This document shows positions 58,172 to 64,000 of a stretch of DNA of 64,000 bases, piece by piece. Numbering within the stretch: position 1 is the first letter of the stretch; each line of letters opens with the position of its first letter. The stretch lies in NCBI GenBank assembly GCA_000711775.1, contig ARYC01000369.1, positions 1 to 64,000 on the forward strand, in the 5' to 3' direction. The stretch comes from Oxytricha trifallax (Eukaryota; Ciliophora; Spirotrichea; Sporadotrichida; Oxytrichidae). The translations under genes were made by a program, and so were the position numbers. The notes under the pieces are model-generated. The model saw only the letters and a program-made list of their open reading frames with translations. It was not told where the DNA came from and ran no database searches.

Positions 58172-61100
58172 AATAATGATTTTAAAACACTTTGGATATT
58201 AGTAATACTTCGACCCTATATAAGCCTCCAAGAACCCTTTAGCATCAAAAGTGAGCAACTCCTTGCTATTTTGCTAGCAAATTACTTTAATAAATTTAGC
58301 AGGGGAAAATGACTAATTTTCATAGAGCATGAGCACAGGTTGAAATCCTCCGATACTTCCCTTCATTACAATCAACTAATTTATTGTTGTATAGATGTCC
58401 ATATCTTTTACAAGGGATTAGTCGAGAACTGTTTAGATCAAATTTCCTGCTGCTTGGGCGAAAAGTTCAGGTTTTAAACAGTATAAAACAAGCAATTTGT
58501 CTATTGGTTTCAGGTAGGTTACCCAATCAGTAATTAATGTATAAAATAGTTATGATATTTTATCATTAACCTGCTTAAAAACTTGTATCTAATTGGATTT
58601 CATTTAATCCCCAGGAAACTCGAAATCCAAGTATTTATCCTCCACACAATTGATTTAGCTGATTTCACTAAGAAACTTCTCCCACTTTTTCCTATCGTCA
58701 TTAATGCCCTTGACTAGTCCTTAATATTATGCGGGAAACTTTTATACCAATTCCAGGAGCAACTCCCAATTATTTTTGGGAATAAAATTTGGTCTTTCTT
58801 GTTAGAGTTTTTAGATTTGAGCTTTGGAAGAAACTCGGTTTATCAAGGAATTTGACATTAGAAAAGTGAGTTATTTGGTATACCCTCCTCCTGCGTTAAG
58901 AGGTTCTGATATGGTGTTTTATTGAAGGAGTTTATTATTTGGGTGTAGTGGAGACTGGTTCTAAAGTTTAATAAATATTATTTAGATTAAAACTTCTTAA
59001 GTGTTTGATTGGATATTTTTTTCAACGTTATAATTCTGAATTAAATGAAAAGTTACTAGTAATGCTTCTTTAATCTATAGATTTTACTTCCCAGTCCAAT
59101 CAATATAACAATTTAAACTACGTTAATTAATTGTTCTTTATATATTTTTGTATATATCTTGTAATGAAATAATTCTGAGTGTTAATAAATAAAATGTTAT
59201 AGTTGCTTTGACTCAGGCCTGTTGTATTCCTCGACTCCACTGACTACATTACTAGCTCTCACTATTTTCTCAGAGAAATACACTGAAACCTCCAGTTGCT
59301 TGTCCTAGTCAACTATCACATTCAATTCATCAGAGAGTATCCTGTCATCATTGTGTCTTAACTTACTCACATCGTTTGTTATCAATCCGTTTGTGTTTAG
59401 GTAATTTAGTAATTCAAATTGATTAATAAATCGAGCATGTCTGCTTTATAATTAACAAAATTATACGATTTATAGATCAAATCTTTGAGAGTATGTGAAA
59501 GTATTTAAGATTTATGTGATTAATGAAATATTATACATAGGGGGAGTGAATACTTTATCTTCGTGCATAGTTTAATTGATAAGTTTCAGTGAATTGATAA
59601 TAGTCTAAACATCATTTACTGAGGTGACTTTCTTCGTATTTTTACTGTGTTTATCAAATTTATTACAACCTATTAATAAAGTTATATCAATATTTTTAGA
59701 TTTACTTTGTATTAAGAAAATTATTTGGTCTTTGAGTAGTTATTACAGAAAAATCTTAATAATTTCATTAAAATGAAATGGAATGTGTTAAATAAATTTT
59801 AGGATTAAAATGAAATTCAACAATATTTACTATTGGTGTCTTCCATAATCTGCTTTTCATACAATTCAATACTGAGAAGGAAGTTAAATATCTGCAAATG
59901 GTCCTCACTCAAAGACTGCTAGATATTTTGAATAAGTTTCCTGATAATCATACTCTACAATTCCTTATCCTATTTTTAAAAATTAGATACTTATATAAAA
60001 GATTTTACATACATTATTACAAAGAGTTTGAGAGATCTTAATTGACTGCTTGATCTAGTGCTTCATTTAAATGAAAGTAAATCCATATAAATTACCTATG
60101 CTCTTTTTAGTTTTTTACAAAGTTTTGTATATGATTTTCAAAGTGCTGAGTAAATCTTGATAGTCCTCTAAATTGAAACCTGTAGTTGCAAAATTTTGGC
60201 TCTATTAATTTGGGTAAAATTTTGATGGGCTTCTTGATGCGTTGCTTTCAAAGTAGTTATGCTTATTTAGAGTGGGACTGGGCATGTAGCTTGATATGCT
60301 CTCTTCATCCTGGCTTTATATGCTTTAAATGCTCTAGACGCTCACTATTTTTGTTAATTAAAGCTAGCTAGAACTTGCTGCAATGTTTTATCCAAAACCC
60401 TTCACTGTACTTGTCCTCTTTATCATAGGTTCTTATTGAGAACCACTTTTCATAAGTTTCAGAGAAAAAACATCAGATTGTGAATTTTTAGAGGGTATGA
60501 CAATTGATAGTTTGTGAGGAGGAACTTATTAGCCGATCATTGAATCTTTCTCATCATTATTCCTGTCTAGCACAATTGACTATAAAGATTAAGGATGAAT
60601 AAACTATTATGAACCAATTTTAAGATAACTTACATTAATCTTTTTGAAGCTAGATTTCTTCCTCTTAGATTCAATAATATGATTTTCTTGAAAAGTTTCA
60701 AGTTTCCTAAGTTTCTTTTGTGAATATACAGAAGATTCTTCGCTTTATTAGAACTTGTTCGCTTTTGCTATAGCTTTATGGTGAGACTTCAAACCTAAAT
60801 TTTGCATTTCTTTTTTTATTTATTTGATAAAGTTATACTCCAGCTCTTCTGTTTTAGTCTAAGAATATATGTTCCAATTTTGGTTTATAAACTTATGCAG
60901 CTGTTTTGTGTCATAAGTTTGCTTGATATAAAATATATAAGAAATATCATGTTATATATAAATTTTAGATTTACATATTTAAGTTATAGTATTCTCATAA
61001 TCTTTTTTAATTTCTTACAGTTGAGATTAGAAATCTTTATCCAAATATTTCCGAATAATCAGAAATATTATTATATTTCTCAAAAGTAAAATAATGAAAA

Positions 61101-63345
61101 AATATTATATGTTATTTTTATGTTAAAAATTAAAAATATATTAGCAAAGATTAATTATGGCAATATTTGTTAGTTTCTATATAAATACCAAAAACATCGA
61201 TTAAATTAATATAATAAGTAATTAAACTTATAAAACTCAATGAATATCAATAAATATTTATTAATAATATATTAATAAAATGTGTCGATTTATAAGTTTA
61301 AAATCTTTAATTTTATAATGTTATTTCTAATTTGATAAAAATTGGTGTTTTTATTCCCCAAAATGTTTATTATTAATTTTTTCTATTTTTTTGTGAAATT
61401 TGATATATAATTTAAGCAAGTATCTCATAATAATCTATAGTGAAGATACTATTTTAATTTATCATTAAATAATTTACGATGAAAATGTAAGTATGATCTC
61501 TTAATCATTATATAACTTAAGATATTTTGATCAAATTTTACTAAATATTTGTCACATATATTCTTACTAATCCTATACTACCACTAATGTTGCTATTATT
61601 TGGGTTTTCATTTGAAACATATTAATCTGTAAAAGTTGTTTATTTTATAGGTGGCTTCATGTCAAAGCACATGTAATTCAACTTATTTTATTATTTAAAA
61701 AAAACAAGTTCAAATTATATGATATTATAAATAAAATTTTGTGATAGAAATTCCTTGGTTTTATGACATATTTTAAATTAACTTTTGAGCAATGCTGGAG
61801 TCGATGCTTTTAATAGCATCTTTCATAGTATAAACCAGGTACATTCTGAATTTATGATTCATGCTCACTATATCATGTGGACTCATTTAAATTTGAGTGT
61901 TAAAATCAGATTTTAAGGGAGTCGTCATTTCAGCTGATGTTCTATGCTTGGTTCGATGTTAGAAGTGATTATAAATCCAAGTTATCAGTGGTTCTAAGAT
62001 TCTTAGAGATTTGTTATCGATATCCTTTAATACCAGACAGTATAAAATAAGTAAGTTAAATGAAAATACACGTAAAAACTTATATCCTTTCTAAATGCAC
62101 TTCTTGATTCTTTTAGGAATATTGAAATGTTAATGTTTTGCATCACCTTCATTTGAGGTGTTTTAGCTTTGAAAATGGTCATTTACTACTATCTTGAAAA
62201 TATGTATTTACTTGCCATCAGCAGCCATTTTGTATTGATTCACGCTATGTTTGAGATATTTGTAAACTATTTCACCTGGATCATAAATTACAGGGACTGG
62301 ACTTGTTATTTTCTGAGTAATCTAAAGCATGCTAAGGCCCATTAGCAGAGTATTATCATAAGGTAGAGGATTCAGGCATAAAACTAGCTTTTGCATTTCT
62401 TCGAAGGAAAAGAGAAAGCTTATAAGTTTCGACTAGTCTTATGAGAGTTTTAGAGTTGATTTTGACATTTCAAAGATTTGGAGATTCATTAAGAATGTTT
62501 TCATTTGTGAGGGAAATTTTGAAATAACAAACATTAGTAAACTCAGATTTAAAGACTCACCATCTAAAAGATCTGTATCTGATATTGGCTAGGATAGAAT
62601 GTTATCTCGCATTGACACTACTATTCCTCTAAGTTCATCTCTAATAAAGAATAGACTATTCAGGTAATACTGCTCTGTTTGTATTTTCTCAGTTAAACTA
62701 TCAAGCTTTTCTTGTAAAATTGAAAATTATTTTGATAATTTAGATTTTTGAACCTCTACTATCTACTAACCTATAATTATCTCATTCATTTTAGACAGTA
62801 GCTCTTCTTATGCCATTAAACTCAGTTCAGTTTCATTCTTGAATAAATTTATTGTACCTTAATGTTTATGAATGCAAAATTGCAACAAATCTTATAGGAA
62901 AAATCCCATTAATTTCACATATTTAGGCGTCTATTTAAGGTAGTTTACATTGCAGTTAAGCGGCTCTATTTTATCTAAGAGATATCTTATAGTTTAAGTA
63001 TAATACTCATTTTCTTTAACTTTAAACAAGGCAAGCTTAGCTTGAAGTTTATCTTATTTATCAAAGTTTGACAAGTAAAGTTTCATTTATGTGGCTTCAT
63101 CGAATTTTACAGGCTTATATGATAAGATAAAGTTTAGAGTTGTAACAACAGCAGTGAAATTTTTGTTTAGATTTCTCTTCACAGTCTTATTGAACTTATA
63201 AAAACAAAATTAAATGGTAAAATTTGAACTCTTCAAAATCAGTAGATTTATCTAAACTTTTGATAAGTTGTAATTTTGTCTCTTCAATCTTATTTATCTT
63301 TTCTTAATACTCTTTAAGTCCTTATGCTTAAAATATAAACATATA
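58172..63345 (-). CDS. divergent dynein-heavy-chain-like gene, stalk to AAA6 region only
   Basis: Blocks appear in dynein order on the minus strand. A coiled-coil stalk (KLSKQFSILQEKLDSLTEKI; RDELRGIVVSMRDNILSQ; 63300-62560). Then an AAA5-like part: LPYDNTLLMGLSMLQITQKI, VPVIYDPGEIVYKYLKHSVN (compare the usual PLLIDPQxQAxKWIK), LEPLITWIYNHF and MNHKFRMYLVYTMKD (62400-61780). Then a strut-like ILSDELNVIVDQDKQLEVSV ... EEYNRPES (59360-59210). Then DDRKKWEKFLSEI, IDKLLVLYCLKPELFAQAAG and FQPVLMLYENQSFSPAKFIK (58700-58250), resembling the segment where dyneins have LLLIRCxRPDR and PLIFxLSPG. Sequence match is weak, and the final LGQGQ / LQNCHL region is absent; the gene to the left is different. 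A coding-like part at 60780-60000 is unplaced. The dynein assignment rests mainly on order and pattern. The 5' end is also not seen. Confidence 0.45.
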
Positions 63346-63818
63346 TAGACAACTTATGCAGAAATCAAAATTTAATATTTGAATGAAGAATTAATATGCT
63401 TTTATATATTTGTATGCTAATTTAAACCTCAAAACCTCTTATTTAAATATTTTAGAGAAGACTTTTTGGGAATAGTTGGATATTTATTAAAGTAGCCGAG
63501 AAACGCGGGTTTTATAAGAGTTAAATTATGTAAACCAATCTAAGTATGTCTAGTTTAATTGACTTAACTTATATTATTGAGTACATAGCTGTTTATTTTT
63601 ATTCTCAATTAATTTTGGCAATTTGTTACTAGATAGGTCAATTTAAAAAATAAAAATTAAATCTATTTTTGGTAACTTGTATTAATGTAGGATGCATTCA
63701 AATATAGAAAATTAATTATAATAATTAGTAAATAATTAATAATTAAGTAAATAATTTTTAAGAGGAAGTTAACTTTCTGTAAACCTATATAAAATAGTAA
63801 TTGTTAGAATTCTAATTA
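63346..63818. other. AT-rich non-coding stretch
   Basis: No coding-like frame; A/T-rich sequence leading into the palindromic element. Confidence 0.5.
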
Positions 63819-64000
63819 ACTGGATGGACTTTACTAAGGATGCTACTTATTAATCTCATTGTAGATGCAATATAAATCGACTTTAATATTCGGTAATTTT
63901 TTTAATAGATTTTAATACAGAAATTAAAGTCGATTTATATTGCTTCTACAATTTCTACAATGGGATTAAATAGTAGCACCCTTAGTAAAGTCCATCCAGT
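63819..64000. repeat. second palindromic (foldback) element, related to the one at 5.7 kb, cut by the window edge
   Basis: The left arm 63819-63887 is the reverse complement of 63923-64000, with small differences and a ~10-bp extra segment in the right arm (a doubled TTTCTACAA-like unit). The spacer is 63888-63922. The core (ATAAATCGACTTT / AAAGTCGATTTAT) and the spacer pattern (GGTxATTTTTTTAxTxGATTT) match the 5.7-kb element. Both also share TGGACTTT(A/G)CT further out. GTTAACTTT followed by T/C occurs left of both. The right part is off the window. Confidence 0.85.

Noticed and set aside
1-64000. Bacterial-style features (operons, ribosome binding sites, CRISPR, riboswitches), rRNA or tRNA genes
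   Set aside because: Introns, the ciliate code and eukaryotic proteins show a eukaryotic nuclear genome. No repeat-spacer array or recognisable RNA gene was seen by eye; a tRNA/rRNA search would be decisive.

Overview
This window looks like germline (micronuclear) DNA of a stichotrich/hypotrich ciliate of the Oxytricha/Stylonychia/Tetmemena type. Four things point there. (1) Genes read as long open frames only if TAA and TAG are Gln; TGA is the only stop. (2) Many coding blocks are interrupted by short AT-rich inserts bounded by 4-10 bp direct repeats. Removing an insert plus one repeat copy restores the frame and, in recognisable proteins, the conserved protein sequence. This is the MDS / IES / pointer arrangement. 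(3) A (C4A4)n telomere-type repeat sits inside the sequence. (4) The left edge carries a GC-richer, frameshifted DDE transposase tail. Ordinary GT-AG introns are also present. No rRNA, tRNA or CRISPR array was recognised. Gene models are read by eye, so exon/MDS borders are approximate unless a pointer is quoted.

Layout. 1-1.06 kb: transposase remnant and two small open segments. 1.2-4.3 kb (+): a KIAA1143/DUF4604-like protein and a coiled-coil protein cut by four IESs. 4.5-22.0 kb (-): a very large modular surface-protein locus (repeated beta-propeller-like and cadherin-like blocks, a furin-like Cys-rich stretch, a YHYH-like domain and a C-terminal membrane segment), with at least ten pointer-bounded IESs and a 447-bp palindrome. 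23.0-24.2 kb (+): acidic, Gln-rich protein. 24.6 kb: interstitial telomeric repeat, followed by two decayed surface-protein genes (25.5-27.6 kb). 28.7-32.8 kb (+): SK-type potassium channel. 32.9-34.6 kb (-): Rab GDI. 34.9-38.5 kb (-): casein-kinase-1-like kinase. 39.4-43.4 kb (-): unrecognised Gln-rich protein. 43.8-45.5 kb (+): membrane-tethered bZIP protein. 45.6-49.8 kb (-): a membrane protein and a MORN-repeat protein. 50.1-52.1 kb (+): the head of a Rab-escort/GDI-superfamily protein running into an unrelated body. 52.7-54.2 kb (+) and 54.1-58.1 kb (-): two disordered proteins whose 3' ends overlap. 58.2-63.3 kb (-): a divergent dynein-heavy-chain-like gene lacking its end. 63.8-64.0 kb: a second palindrome related to the one at 5.7 kb.

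The genes do not form an operon or pathway. They are independent loci packed tightly, often tail to tail, as expected for segments that become separate gene-sized macronuclear chromosomes. The most informative features are the IES/pointer series, the shared palindromic element family, the telomeric repeat beside decayed genes, and two loci (Rab-escort-like, dynein-like) that hold only part of a recognisable protein.
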